A program made the translations under genes and the position numbers. DNA of 64,000 nt from Letharia columbiana. Lineage: Eukaryota; Ascomycota; Lecanoromycetes; Lecanorales; Parmeliaceae. The notes under the pieces were generated by a model that saw only the letters and a list, made by a program, of their open reading frames with translations, had not been told where the DNA came from and did no database searches. Position 1 is the first letter of the stretch; every line of letters starts with the position of its first letter. The stretch is from positions 1,173,401 through 1,237,400 of the forward strand of contig NW_023501047.1 of NCBI RefSeq assembly GCF_014066305.1, given 5' to 3'. Shown piece after piece: positions 11,678 through 24,304 of this stretch.

Positions 11678-12696
11678 CTGCAAGCGAAAGGGAAGAGACC
11701 TGGTGCCAAATGTCAGCTACGGAAGTGAGGTGAGGCCTCGAGGAGGTTGTAGTATGAGGTAGCGTGCTTGGAAGTGATGTCAGGTAGGTAGATCGCAACA
11801 AGGCTTGGTAGAAAGACAGAGTTCAGCTCAGAGCTTCCCCATCAAGCTTGAGAGTGCGTAGCACGAAAGTGGAGGGTGGTGAACTTTGCCATTCTCACTC
11901 ATGTGTTCAGACTTTGGATGGGAAAGCAGTATGATCGGCAGGGTCCTCGCTTACATTTTGAATTAACGCTCCCGTCGTTAGGGCTTTATAAGTAAACAAC
12001 TTGCATCCCGTTTCAAACACAAAGCAGTAGCAACAATTAATGGCTGGTGTCTTGGTGTATGACTTGGTATGTGATTGTGATAATGAGATTACAAGAGGAA
12101 GTGAACCTTTGCAGACTGTGCAAAAAGCTCGGCACACTAGTCATAGTAAGCGCATATGCCAAAAGAAACGGGGATATGTTTTGTAGCACACTTAGATCTC
12201 CGGCCGGTGTCCGGACAGTGTATTCGTTACTTGTTTGAAAACTCTGTCTCCGGTTCACTTGAGGGACAGGGCGGGCTGATGTCTGTGACCGGTGACTTGG
12301 TCATAGGCTAGTGTCCCACCAGGCCCGCTTCTTTATCGCTCAAAGGGTGGCTTCAGGATTCTCTGCATTCATCATTTACATAGGTATGCAAGGTTTCAGC
12401 ATAGGAGATAGAGAAGCATAAGGGTCATATCATGTCAGGTCAATGCAGTCAGGGTGGTCATTTCTTTCACAGCGAACATAAGGAGTATGAACTCGAAGCC
12501 ATTGCACAAAGCCTTCGAGGAGCTGGCAAGTTTACAATGCGTATGCAGTACAAAATGGTGTACAAACCATGTCCTCCGCCCTGCAAGCTCAGGATCCTTC
12601 CAGTGGCTTCGTTGAAAAGTCCAATCAAACATGCTTTTGGTCCAGATGGCCTTCATTTGGCATGCCAAAGATCGAGGAATTTGGAGGTGAGACCTA
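11678..12696. other. intergenic
   Basis: This should hold the missing first exon and promoter of the minus-strand gene to the left and the 3' flank of the adenylate kinase gene. A donor for the missing exon could not be fixed. Nothing else is recognised. Confidence 0.4.
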
Positions 12697-13718
<1,022 letters not shown>

Positions 13719-15255
13719 TGCGGATTGAAAGGACGCGGACGGGGCCTGACCAAGGCAGAGGAGGATCTGGCGAGCTGAGGAAGCGTACACGGTTCTGTAT
13801 ACTGCAACCTGGGTCCGATGGGCGGAGAGAAGGACCGGCTGTTGGTGGAGAGAGCTCCTAGCGCAATTTGGGTCCGCCTGGGGCGCCGTAGCTTTAGCTT
13901 AGTCATCAATTTTTTTTGGCACACAGCCAATTCACAGTTGTCCTCGCCCTCCGGAGTTCCAATCCAAGTTCCTCCAAAATACTGTGCAACGTTGATTGCT
14001 GATTTCTCCATCAGGCAGCTATGCACATGCACATAACCTCCGCCCGAGCCCAGACGATCTGTGGGGAAGCTCGGCATTCCAGCATTCTTCAGCACGTCAA
14101 CAAGAAGAAGTTAAGAACAACAAGCTAATCTTCGGGAGTTACTGTCAGTGCCGCCGGTCTGGTGGGTGTCCCCAATTTCAGAGGAGGAATCCCCTCTACG
14201 AATACGGTACTCCAGGCGGCGAAAATACACTTCATTGATCCTCGTCTCTTTTGGGGACTACAGCCCGAATTGAAGAATTTCACTCCAATTCTCTCACACT
14301 CAAATGGAAGTCCTGGGCTCTTGCCATCGCTGGCACAATGAATCTACAAGAAGATTGACTGGCGATGACATGTCATTCGGTGGTTCTTTTAATTGCCTCA
14401 TTTTGAGACTCTAGCCTTGCGCATATTGGCGCATGTGGTTCACGAGATGAGCATGTAACGTGTGGGTATCACCGGCGTCAATAACCATTGGTTCTGACAT
14501 CCATAACCAAAAGTCTCATCCAGTTGGCCATTGTTATGTAAGAAATTCCAAACCGAAACTCGCAACGATGTTATGATGATGATTATTATTATTACCTATG
14601 ATGGTTATGATTATGATTATGAATTATGATGATTATGATTATGATTATTATTGTTATGATTGCATTGCGTAGAATTAGGCGTCTCATCTCCTCTGCCCTG
14701 ACGCTACTGCCCCAGGGTTCCATGGTCCAACAAATCGCAGTGTCGCATTGTCTGATGTAAGCGGAATAATATCAAATACCCCTGACACTGCCTATTACCG
14801 GATAAAGGGCGCTACCGAGTAAAGAAATGTTAATTTCCCTTTTTCAAAGCCCCTGAGCCAATCATCACGTCTCAAACGCTTGCGAAAAAGAAAGCAAAGT
14901 CCGGAAACAAAGCACACTAATCCCTAAATTTACATCTCTTTATCCCCCTCCCCCCCCCCACCCCTTTTTTCGCCAGGGTTCCTGTTTCCTTAGGTTCCCT
15001 GTTCCTTCCCCCGTTAATCTCATCCGTCTCCTCGCACTTTTCTCAAAACTTCTCTTCATTAGCATCACTCCTTTACGCTATCGACGACAGCAACGACGTC
15101 CAACTGCTTGAAGCAGTCTTGCACTTTCACTCCTTCAAGTGCACGTCCGTCTTCATTATAGATTATCAATTTATCAATCCAATTCCTCATCATCATCATC
15201 ATCATCACCACATACCTAAACATTCTTTAGTCGCATCAAACACACGGTCGCAAAA
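13719..15255. other. intergenic with ATT/ATG-type microsatellite
   Basis: No gene recognised. About 14567-14665 is a compound microsatellite of GAT, TAT and TTATGA-type units. The region 15000-15255 is pyrimidine- and CAT-rich (CATCATCATCATCATCATCACC near 15190), typical of a fungal 5' leader, and should be the promoter and leader of the Bys1-domain gene. Confidence 0.5.
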
Positions 15256-16200
15256 ATGAAATACTCGACAATCGCCCTCGCGGCCATGCCTGGCTTCTTT
15301 GCTCTCGCCTCTGGTCTTGGTACCTTCACCATCAAGAACTCTTGCGGTACAGACATTCATTATGTCCACGACGTCGACTCCTGCGAGACAGTCGTGACCA
15401 TCCCCGCCGGCAGCAGCTCCGACCCTTGTACCTACCAGACCAAAGCCGATGGATCTGGCGGTCCATCCGTCAAAATCGCCCTCGAAACAACCATCTGCTC
15501 TTCCATTCCCCCACCCATCACTCAATTCGAGTACACTGTTGGCTGGGCAGAGAAGGTCTTCACCGATTTGTCCAATATCAACGGTATCCCTTATCCCTTC
15601 ATGGCCGGCGGTGTCAAGTTGACCAGCTCCGACAACTCAGTCAGCGTTTCCTGCGCTGCAGGCATTGAAGACTGCGCGGCAGCGTACAACACCCCCACCG
15701 AGAACTCTGCCACCACTGCTGCTCCGGAGACTGCGGATCTGCTGGTCGAAATCTGCTGGGACAAGCCAGGTGCATATGGAAGTGAAAGTTCAAGCGGCAG
15801 CTCCTCACCAGCACCAGTGTCGCCCGTCGTAGTACCTGGCACTCCCATTGTCCACGAACAGCCGGAGGCGTCACCCTCGAGCCCTGTCCTCGCACCTTCC
15901 TCATCTTCCTCGCCATCACCGTCGCCTTCACCGTCGCCATCACCTTCTCCCTCGCCATCGCCCTCGCCTTCGCCCTCGCCATCGCCCTCGCCATCACCAT
16001 CACCATCACCATCACCATCTCCATCGCCCAGCCCAGTGGTGGTGGAAGATGAGGTCGAGGTCATCGTCACCGTCACAGAAACCGCCCCGATCGTCTGGGT
16101 CACCGAGCACGTTGGCGGTTCTCAACAACGGAAGCGCGACCACGATCACCTCCACCAACATGTTCACAACAAAATCCACAAGAAGCGACACGGCGCATAG
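15256..16200 (+). CDS. secreted Bys1-domain (thaumatin-like fold) protein with Ser-Pro tail
   Basis: A single exon of 314 aa. A signal peptide (MKYSTIALAAMPGFFALASG) is followed by a Bys1-type domain: FTIKNSCGTDIHYVHDVDSC, IPAGSSSDPCTYQT, VKIALETTICSS, TQFEYTVGW, then a Cys-containing VSCAAGIEDCAAAY and VEICWD. Bys1 was named from a yeast-phase-specific gene of Blastomyces; these secreted proteins are related in fold to thaumatin-like proteins and their biochemical role is unclear. The domain is followed by a Ser-rich linker, about 21 tandem Ser-Pro dipeptides (15910-16035), a Val/Thr-rich segment and a His/Lys/Arg-rich tail (DHDHLHQHVHNKIHKK). The His-rich end could bind metal or stay in the wall; that is inference. 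The ATG context (CAAAAATGA) is good. Confidence 0.85.
   Translation: MKYSTIALAAMPGFFALASGLGTFTIKNSCGTDIHYVHDVDSCETVVTIPAGSSSDPCTYQTKADGSGGPSVKIALETTICSSIPPPITQFEYTVGWAEKVFTDLSNINGIPYPFMAGGVKLTSSDNSVSVSCAAGIEDCAAAYNTPTENSATTAAPETADLLVEICWDKPGAYGSESSSGSSSPAPVSPVVVPGTPIVHEQPEASPSSPVLAPSSSSSPSPSPSPSPSPSPSPSPSPSPSPSPSPSPSPSPSPSPSPSPVVVEDEVEVIVTVTETAPIVWVTEHVGGSQQRKRDHDHLHQHVHNKIHKKRHGA
15910..16035 (+). repeat. in-frame Ser-Pro hexanucleotide repeat (TCN CCN)
   Basis: About 21 consecutive Ser-Pro codon pairs with variable third positions (TCG/TCA/TCT/AGC with CCA/CCG/CCT/CCC). Such tracts are O-mannosylated spacers in many fungal wall proteins, and the array is likely to vary in length between strains. 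Confidence 0.85.
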
Positions 16201-19200
16201 CCTCATCATATATACGCCTATGTTCACGCTTTTCCCTTACCATATTCTTCAAGCATTGGATTCGCATCATATTTCGCGACGTGGCGCGGCGCTGTACCGG
16301 GTGGGAGCAGGGCTCTCTTCTACATCTGCCATGTTGTCCAAATGCCTCAGTCGCCTTACCAGGTACAGGTGATATGGACAACGTGCGCATTCTTCTCACA
16401 GCGATGGGAAACTTGTCACGACTGGATGTCATCAAGCTATATCGATATGCCATCTAATCACCACATTCGCTTCATTTTACATAAGCCATTTGATGGGGGG
16501 AGGGATGATCGTGCGGGGGAGATACAATTACATTTCTGTAAACACCATTTACCACTTTTCATTTGTTGTGTGGGGCGCGTTTTAGGTGATGAGCAAGCGA
16601 GGAGCGAAAGGGGAAATGCTGGGTGCATCGTCAAGCAAAGCAAACCAATAAAAAAACTTTCAAAACCCATGCTGTACCCAGACTGTGTGATCTCCTCTTA
16701 GCGCTTGGTCCCCTTCCCTTCCCAAGTCCCCATCGATGAATCTCCACATAGCATCCCGCGTCGCGCAAGCACATGTACATATGCACTCATCGCAATCCGG
16801 GGCCGATCAGCCAGGGCCCAAGAACCCTATCGTCTATGCCTGTCATCCATCATGCATGCACTCGGCAAGCCTCCAATCTCAACCGCCCTTCCTCCCTTCC
16901 CCACACGCTCGCTTCCCCGGTCCAGTACGTACCTGAGATCCATGACCTGTTCCTCAACATACATCACTTGACCCCTGCCCGGACCTTTTCATCCCATGTT
17001 GCTTCCTTCCCAGTGCCCCCCCCCCGCCCCCCCACAAGTCCAACGTCTGCACCAAACCCCAAGTCCAACATCGAGACCTCTGTACCTTGGCTCATGGCGC
17101 TGTCGCCGAAGCTGAAACTCTCCGGTCCGTCTCGAACGTCAGACCTCAGGTTTGCGCGCGATGGGTTCGGCCATGTCGGCTACGGCGAGTGCGATTGCGG
17201 CGGGGGACTTGAGGCGAGGCTGTCAGATTGGACTTGCGTATCTGTCAGATGAGAGCGAGCCGCTATTTCTGTGGGTATGCAGCATGCGGGCTACGGAGTA
17301 TCTACCTACCTACGTTGGCTACTACACATCGGTCATTCGATGACGACTTCGTCACAGGGCGTTTCAATCGTTGACCTTGGTCGCTTGAGCAGTACACGAC
17401 TTTGCTTTACTTTATGAGGACTCGGTTCAGCCACCGATTCTTTCTCAAGTTATCCAGCACAGCTGCTTCGGCGACACCTTCGCGAGCCCGGGACTAATTG
17501 GCGGCCTTGAATGGACTTTCTGAAGCCTGCAGACTTGCAACGATCTAATTATGCTTTGCCATCGTCGTACCTCAAGACGGTAATTTGCTAGATGAGAATC
17601 TACCCATGGGAGTATGTAACGGGCTTTCTGTGAGATCAGGATACATCCAAGGGAGACGGAGCGAGACGGAGGGAGGAAGTCTCATGCCCAAATCCGCTCC
17701 GGCAACGGTGAAGGACCTCCTCTGTGATCAACAGATATGAGATTTGCACAGTCACAGATTCTGGTATCCTTTGACAGGGTATCTGCCATTAGATCTGTAT
17801 ATGCCCGAAATGCCTGACAGAAGGCTTTTACTTTACGATCATTGGCTTCCCCCTCATGGATGCAACCTTGATTTCAGGCAGGCATGGAAGACATTGTCTT
17901 GAATGGGAAGACTTGTCGGCAGGGTTTCACTGAAGGTTTGGCGCGAGGTACCTTACCTACATTACTGAGCTTGAAGGCCAGCACCAGAAGCAGAGGTGTT
18001 TCAAGCAACCCCAAGAATCTAAAGTAAACCCTTGCGAGAATACTAGCGTTGTTCCTAGCAAATCGCTGGTCACAACCCACCTTGACCCTGCGAGGAACCT
18101 CCTAGTCACCATACTTGCTGTCACGCTGACCTTGAGATCTATCAGGGATCCAGCGATATGTGTGAGTTCATCGTGTATTGCAGCTTGATAAGAACACTAT
18201 TGAATAGAACACTATCTATGTCATAGCTAGAATGGGTTCCACTGTGAAGAAGCACTGGTGGCATGTATTAGCAGACAGCCAGCCCATTGTGGTGCATACA
18301 ATGGGTCGCTCTTCTCCTATGTCGGACGAGCATTCGGGCTTCGTATCCGCTCCGCTTCGCCGTATCAATCATCGCTATAAGCATCACCCATGCTCTACTC
18401 CTTTCATACGTGGCTCATCACTAAATCGTCGCCTGCCACTGCTGCAAAACCACACTGAATGCAGTCTCTTGAGAGCTGTTTTTTTTGACTGCTCCGACCA
18501 CAATCCTAATATTGCATGACGCCCTGGAATATCCTAATGTCTTTCACAACCGGATACGTCGATTTCTTCATCTTCTTCACAGTCGCTCACAGACTAGCCC
18601 CTCTATCTCCAGATCCAGCTATCAATTTTTCCAATCCGGCCTTCGACGCCTTCAAGCGCTCTCGCGATCCTCAATACGCTCAGCGCAATTCCTCATGTAC
18701 AATTCATTATTCACCAACGCTACCAACGACGCTTGTCCTTCGCGATGGCCGCATCTACGGGTCCGGCTTGAACAAGGAAAGCCGTCTAAACGCTTGGAAG
18801 AGCATCCCGACCGATTCCGAATCCATCACCTACGGTAGTCGGATGAAAGGCTGAAAGCCACCTGTGAGGGCCCGCTTTCCACATCGGTTCCTGCGCGGCA
18901 AGGCCAGCGCTCCAGTTCTCGGTGTTACGGTGCGGGAGTTCTGATTACCGACGTTTCGACGCCATCGGCATCGAAGTTGCCGCACGCGCTGTTGGCGATG
19001 CGGCAAAGGACGCTGTATCCTCGACGGATGTCGAACACGTCTGAGACGAATGCGTGTTGCGCGGCGAGAGCACGCGGCTACGGCCGGTCGGTGGCTTGAT
19101 TGGAGGGATGGGTGGGTGGGTGGGTAGGACGGGGGTTTTCGCCCCATGGATGAGGCCGTGGACTGCTTTGACGTATATATCCTCCGTTGTCGATTTGCTG

Positions 19201-19789
19201 GTCTGTCATTCAGGTCCAGTCTTACCGGCCGGATGTATCGTGCATTCCTATAAGTCATCACGAAGGCGATCGCACCGAGCTGTCAGGCACAACTGCCACT
19301 CGCCCATTCACGCATTTTGCTTCGTTCGGCAATATCCCCCATCTCGTCGGACATCCGTGCAGGTTCCACGAGGCGGAAAGGGGGGGGGGTTATGATAGGG
19401 CAGTCCTGCATTTGTCTGTCTGTCTGTCTGTCTACCAAATATCTTCGAGTGTCCGCGCCATCAAACCTTCGGAACAACAGCTGAGACGATTCGAAACGGC
19501 TCCGTACACCTGCACGGCAACGGTGGACCGAGAGTTCGACATGGCATCTTGGCTCGGGGTCTGGGCGGCCGCTGTCGCGGTCAACGAGATGGGCACTCGG
19601 AGATGCCTGGCCGGCGTTTCGTCCGGAGTTGGTGGGATGGCTTCCCCCCCACCTTCCCTTCCCTTCCCTACTCCAACCTGTTAATATATCGTACTACCTA
19701 CCCTATCTCTCTCTCCTCATTGACAAAGACCGAGAATCTCGCCGCAGCCTCGACGTTTGTTTGTTCTTCCCTCTTCTTGAATCCCGTCA
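16201..19789. other. 3.6-kb gene-poor stretch
   Basis: No gene can be supported. Open frames at 16773-17252, 18485-18854 and 19054-19684 lack domains and splice signals. On the minus strand 18935-19085 has a short coding-like fragment (DVFDIRRGYSVLCRIANS) ending at a stop, perhaps a relic. A TCTG repeat (CTGTCTGTCTGTCTGTC) occurs near 19415. Confidence 0.4.
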
Positions 19790-19881
19790 TCTTCCTCTTC
19801 CTCTTCCTCTTCCTCTCTTCTTCTCTTCCTTCTTCTTCTTCTTCTTCTTCTTCTTCTTCTTCCTCTTCCTCTTCTTCTTCT

Positions 19882-19913
<32 letters not shown>

Positions 19914-20198
19914 CTCTTCTTCCTCTTCTTCCTCTTCTTCCTCTTCTTCCTCTTCTTCCTCTTCTTCCTCTTCTTCTCTTCTTCTCCTCTTCTTCTTCTT
20001 CTTCTTCTTCTTCTTCTCTCTTCTCTTCTTCTTCTTCTTCTTCTTCTCTCTCTTCTTCTTCTTCTTCTTCTTCTTCTTCTTCTTCTTCTTCTTCTTCTTC
20101 TTCTTCTTCTTCTCTTCTTCTTCTTCTTCTTCTTCTTCTTCTTCTTCTTCTTCTTCTCCTCCCTCTTCTTCTCCTCCTTCTTCTTCTTCTTCTCTCCT
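19790..20198. repeat. 409-nt uninterrupted polypyrimidine tract (TTC/TTCCTC)n
   Basis: Every base from 19790 to 20198 on the plus strand is C or T. It consists of CTTCCT hexamers at the start, TTC trinucleotides, a run of TTCCTC hexamers around 19900-19970, and more TTC with occasional CTCT slips. The minus strand is therefore pure GAA/GGA purine. Poly-Ser, poly-Phe and poly-Leu reading frames through it are artefacts of the repeat. CATC and CACT repeats continue to about 20310. Such tracts can form triplex DNA. Confidence 0.95.
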
Positions 20199-20725
20199 AC
20201 TCTACCCTACCCCATCGCCAACGCAAATAAAACGGCCAAAACGCTCATCCATCCATCCATCCTCTCTCCTCTCTCATCCATTCCTCATTCCCTCACTCAC
20301 TCACTCACTACACCACAAACTCCATCTCTACCACCGATCCGTGGTGGCTGTCGCATCGGGTGCGAGATCTGGCCGCGCGAGCGCGGTTCATGAGGTACTT
20401 CTCGATCTATGGATTGCGTGCACGCGCTCGGAACGGGAAATGTGGTCACTGCGCGCGCGGTTTTTTGCGTACGGCGATCGCTCTACCGGACGGTGGGTGC
20501 AGGGATTTGAATCTGGCGGTACGGGTGCGATGATGTGTTGGTTGAGGATGAGTTTTTGGACGGCTCGCGTAGATTCGCATTGGAGGGATTGGTTGGGCGG
20601 TGGGGGTTTGGATTGTTTGAGATGATGGCCGAAAGAAACATCGCAAAGAAGGTCTTCCATTACTCTAGTTAAGATTTCTGGAGCAGCTATGAAGCCGAGA
20701 TCTATATACCTTCCTTAGGCTCCGT
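20199..20725. other. intergenic, 3' flank of HEM13
   Basis: Short ATCC and CACT tandem repeats (20247-20310), then GC-rich sequence with no supported gene. Confidence 0.45.
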
Positions 20726-22125
20726 CTACACCCAGTCCCTCGGCTCCCTGAGCACTTTCGCCAACCTCTCCTCTCTGCTGCCTTTGTCCGCGTCATGCAT
20801 GTACATCCACCTCGCCGTCAACGGCAGACTCATCAGGATACTCTCAACCCTCGCGCCAGGCGTGTTCAGGCCGAAACTCGTGCCTCTGTCGTGGACGAGG
20901 TTGAACTCGACGTATCGTCCCCTTCTCAGCTGCTGCCATTCCTTTTCTCTTTCTGTAAAGGGCATGTCTTTTCGCTTTTCGATGAGGGGAAGGTAGGAGG
21001 GCAGGAAAGCGGTCAAGCAATCCTTGACGAATGAGAAGAGTTGTTCCTGCTCCTTTTCTTCTTCGTCCAAGTCGTCAAAGAATATACCTCCGATCCCGCG
21101 AGATTCGCCTCGGTGGGGAATGTAAAAGTATTTATCGCACCATTGCTTGAAGCGCGGATAGTAGCCTCGATCGTGCTTATCGCATGCCTCTTTGATCGTG
21201 CGGTGGAAGTGTATAGCGTCTTCGTCGAACAGGTATGAAGGTGTAAGATCCGTGCCGCCACCAAACCACCAGGCGTTGCAGTTGCCTTCCGCGTCCATGG
21301 TTTCGAAGTAGCGGTAGTTGAAGTGCACGGTTGGCGCATTGGGGTTCTGAGGGTGCAAGACACAGCTGAGACCTGCTGCGAAGAATTCGAGACTTTCGAC
21401 GTCTGGGTCTAAGGCTTTGTGGTTCACGCGCATCTTCTCGATGGCTGGGCGAGGAAGGGTGCCGTAGACTATGCTTGTATTGACGCCCGCTTTTTCAAAG
21501 ACGGTACCATCTTGAAGCACGCACGAGGTTCCACCACCACCATTCGGCCGCGTCCAGGTATCTGTGCGGAACTTCTTCTTCGAAGGGTCCAGAGTTTCGA
21601 GAGTTGAGACGATCTCCTTCTGCTGAGCTTTGATGAACTCTTCCATGCGGAGACGCATGGGCGAGGAGGGCGTTACGCCTGATTCGCGCTTCACGAGGGT
21701 GTCTCGGTCTGCGATGGAGGGGGGTTCGAGTTGTAGGGGGGAGGAGAACTGGCATGCATGTAGGTGAGCTTTCGAAATGAGTTGGGAGGAAGCAAGGGTA
21801 CCATGGAGTAGATTAGGGAGCCGCAGACGACGACGCCGAGCGATATACGCCAGTAGGGAGCAGCAACTCCTCCCGATTTGGGGTTCGCGTTGGGTGAATT
21901 GCTAGGTATGGAGGATGGGTTTGCTGGTGTTGCCTTGGATCTCGTTCCCACCAGCGGTTTGCGCTTAGGTGGATCGATATATGGTCGTGGTTTCGCTGAT
22001 TGATTGCTCGAAGAGTATGGGCGAATTGGGCGAGAGTAATAACGCCTTAGTGGCTTTCGGCAGAAAAATGCATCTTGCAAGAATGGATTGCCTGCCCATC
22101 GCATGCAAGTCTTTGTGGGAGCCAT
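20726..22125 (-). CDS. HEM13: coproporphyrinogen III oxidase
   Basis: Two exons (22125-21802, 21748-20726) give 448 aa. The enzyme carries out oxygen-dependent oxidative decarboxylation of coproporphyrinogen III to protoporphyrinogen IX in haem synthesis. The catalytic domain starts at MRLRMEEFIKAQQKEIV and contains TDTWTRPNGGGGTSCVLQDG, VHFNYRYFET, WWFGGGTDLTPSYLF, YIPHRGESRGIGGIFFDD, RRGRYVEFNLVHDRGTSFGL and LPLTARWMY, all family hallmarks. The 53-nt intron (21801-21749) begins GTACCC and ends GCCAG, and removing it restores the frame. Exon 1 encodes an Arg-rich, mitochondrial-type N-terminus (RRYYSRPIRPYSSS) and a hydrophobic segment (ISLGVVVCGSLIYSM), suggesting import or membrane association. 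The exact start codon in exon 1 is less certain than the rest. Confidence 0.95.
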
Positions 22126-22678
22126 TGGGGAAAGGCTCTGTCAAACAAAAAGCTGTGAGAGAAATGACTGAACGATTTCGTTTCAGATGGCACGGAGTTT
22201 ATCTGTTCAAGATCGAGGTTGGTACATTGGCTTGTAGACGCTTCGTCTTGATGGAGAGCTATTCCTAATTTGACCATAAGGCTGAGAACTTCGCCCCGCC
22301 TTGCCTGCCAAGACTAGGATCATGAAATGCTGACAAGGAAGACAAGGAAGACAAGGAAGATACACTGCCTGAATGACAGAAGCTTCTGAGACTATCTTTT
22401 AACACATCCTCTTGTCAGTCACTGACAGAGAAGAGTGACCTTTGCATGTGATTTACAAAGAGTAAATAAGTGTTGACCCTTTCCCCCTGTCACTGTCACA
22501 GGCCAAGGATAACGCTAGTTACCGCCTTACGACTTACTCATCGCGGGGGCCTAATCGTCGACACAGCACTCCGAGCCTCCGTCACCAATCTACACACCTA
22601 CAAATCCCTTTCACAACTTCATCAACTTCCGTACTCATACAACTACACTCATCACACAAATCCATATCTACCGTCAAT
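22126..22678. promoter_or_regulatory. divergent promoter region between HEM13 and ATG8
   Basis: 553 bp separate the two start codons. It contains GACAAGGAA repeated three times (about 22332-22357) and a pyrimidine-rich ATG8 leader. No specific transcription-factor site is claimed. Confidence 0.45.
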
Positions 22679-23174
22679 ATGCGTTCCAAGTTTAAGGACG
22701 AGCACCCTTTCGAGAAGCGCAAGGCTGAAGCTGAGCGTATCCGACAGAAATATGCAGATCGTATTCCTGTAAGTCATTAGACATCTCTCCAAGGCTCCTC
22801 TTCTTGACAAGACAGTATTCTGACATAGCTGTCTGCGTCTAGGTAATCTGTGAGAAAGTGGAGAAATCGGACATCGCTACCATCGACAAGAAGAAATACC
22901 TTGTCCCCGCCGACCTCACCGTTGGTCAATTCGTCTATGTCATCCGCAAGCGCATCAAGCTCTCGCCTGAGAAAGCCATATTCATCTTCGTCGATGAGGT
23001 CCTGCCACCCACTGCTGCGCTCATGAGCTCCATCTACGAGGAGCACAAAGTATGTACCGCCTATGGTCCTGAAAGTGTTGAGGGCAAGTCGGATGGCTAA
23101 CATGCTTCTAGGATGAGGATGGCTTCTTGTACATCACCTACTCTGGCGAGAACACGTTCGGTTCAGACGCCTAG
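22679..23174 (+). CDS. ATG8: ubiquitin-like autophagy protein Atg8
   Basis: Three exons (22679-22768, 22843-23049, 23112-23174) give 119 aa, the usual fungal length. Atg8 is conjugated to phosphatidylethanolamine and drives autophagosome growth and cargo selection. The sequence starts [20 protein letters not shown] and includes [40 protein letters not shown] and [20 protein letters not shown]. It ends [11 protein letters not shown], so the Gly exposed by Atg4 cleavage is present, followed by a three-residue tail. Both introns have GTAAGT or GTATGT donors and CTAG acceptors. No oddity. Confidence 0.98.
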
Positions 23175-23802
23175 ACGATGGACCTTCAAAGATGCGCTTG
23201 CAACGGCGGATGAGGAGCCACAGGCGTTTGGGATAGTCGGTCGGATGGACATGTGATTCAATGCGAATTGTGCGTGCTTGATGAAAGGAGGATAGATATT
23301 GGACTTCTGCTAAAAGAAGATCACTACTGCTCTGGAAAGTGATGGACAAGGAACAGGCGAAGTGCTACCAATATTGCTGTCAAGACTGTCCTTGAAAGTT
23401 GGACGGACAGCTGTCATACTTGTTGGCTAGGACTCAACTGCTCTTGCAATAACTTTTCCAACCATGCGTCTCTGATATTAGCCCAAAACGAAGGCTGCAT
23501 TGCAGATCATGCGTGACTGTTCCAACGCTGCTATTCTCCATAAATCATCTTCTCCCTTCGATATGCAAAAGTAGATGCTTCCATAGAACGCTCCAACCCA
23601 GCTTGCGGGAATTATAAATCACAATGAAAATAATGGCTTTCGAGTAGTTGAATTTAAGCAGTTGAGCTACGCCTGGAATTCCTGCTCGTATGTGCACTTT
23701 GCAACTTTTACCTTCTCCAACGACCATTGTCCCCCACTCGAGACAGAAACTTGACCACTTCAACCTCTTCGAAGCCATCCCTTCACCTGTCCATCTCCAG
23801 CA
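23175..23802. other. intergenic between ATG8 and NCE101
   Basis: ATG8 3' flank and NCE101 promoter/leader. No additional gene recognised. Confidence 0.45.
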
Positions 23803-24304
23803 ATGGCTACTACCTTCCCCCGTTACAATTACATCATCTCGAGGTACGTTCTTTGAAATTATAGTTCTCTTCCTTCCCAAGGCCATGAGTTACCAGCATT
23901 AGCATCTCTCACAGCCATCGTGCCCTCTTGAGACGCCGCTTCTATACTTCTTATCTAAATCTATTGACCCTCTTGCGCTTTTCCTCACATTTCTCTCTCC
24001 TCTGCGTTTCCTTTCCCTGATAATACTCACCGGAGCTTACGAACATCGTTTCAGGACACTCGACCCTCTCTTCGCCCTATTCATAGGCTTTTCGGCTGCT
24101 GGCATGCGTATTCGCAGGGAAGAAAACGAGAAGCGGCTGGGCATGGCTACTACATCTATCGCCGGTTCGACAGTCCAAATGCCCAACCAGAAGCCAGAGA
24201 CTGGAAGTCAAAATGGACCTGGAGGAGAGGTCGGCTATGCTGAAATAGCCAGTACAGGATGGGGGAGGATCAAGAGGAGCATCTCGGAAGCGGTGCAGTG
24301 GTGA
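23803..24304 (+). CDS. NCE101: non-classical export protein 1 family (Nce101-like)
   Basis: Two exons (23803-23843 and 24055-24304) give 96 aa. Exon 1 encodes MATTFPRYNYIISR and exon 2 continues TLDPLFALFIGFSAAGMRIR, the core of the Nce101 family: a short N-terminus, LDPLFA, then one transmembrane helix followed by basic residues. S. cerevisiae Nce101 is a small membrane protein named for an effect on non-classical protein export; its mechanism is not settled. The C-terminal extension (EVGYAEIASTGWGRIKRSIS) is usual in filamentous fungi. The 211-nt intron is long for this window but has GTACGT and TTTCAG ends and keeps frame. Confidence 0.82.

Noticed and set aside
14567..14665. ATT/ATG-rich stretch as a possible regulatory element or origin
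   Set aside because: Simple compound microsatellite; nothing beyond repeat composition supports a function.
19549..20625. 358-codon and 254-codon plus-strand frames rich in Ser, Phe and Leu
   Set aside because: They are the translation of the (TTC)n polypyrimidine tract in different frames; no domain, no splice signals.
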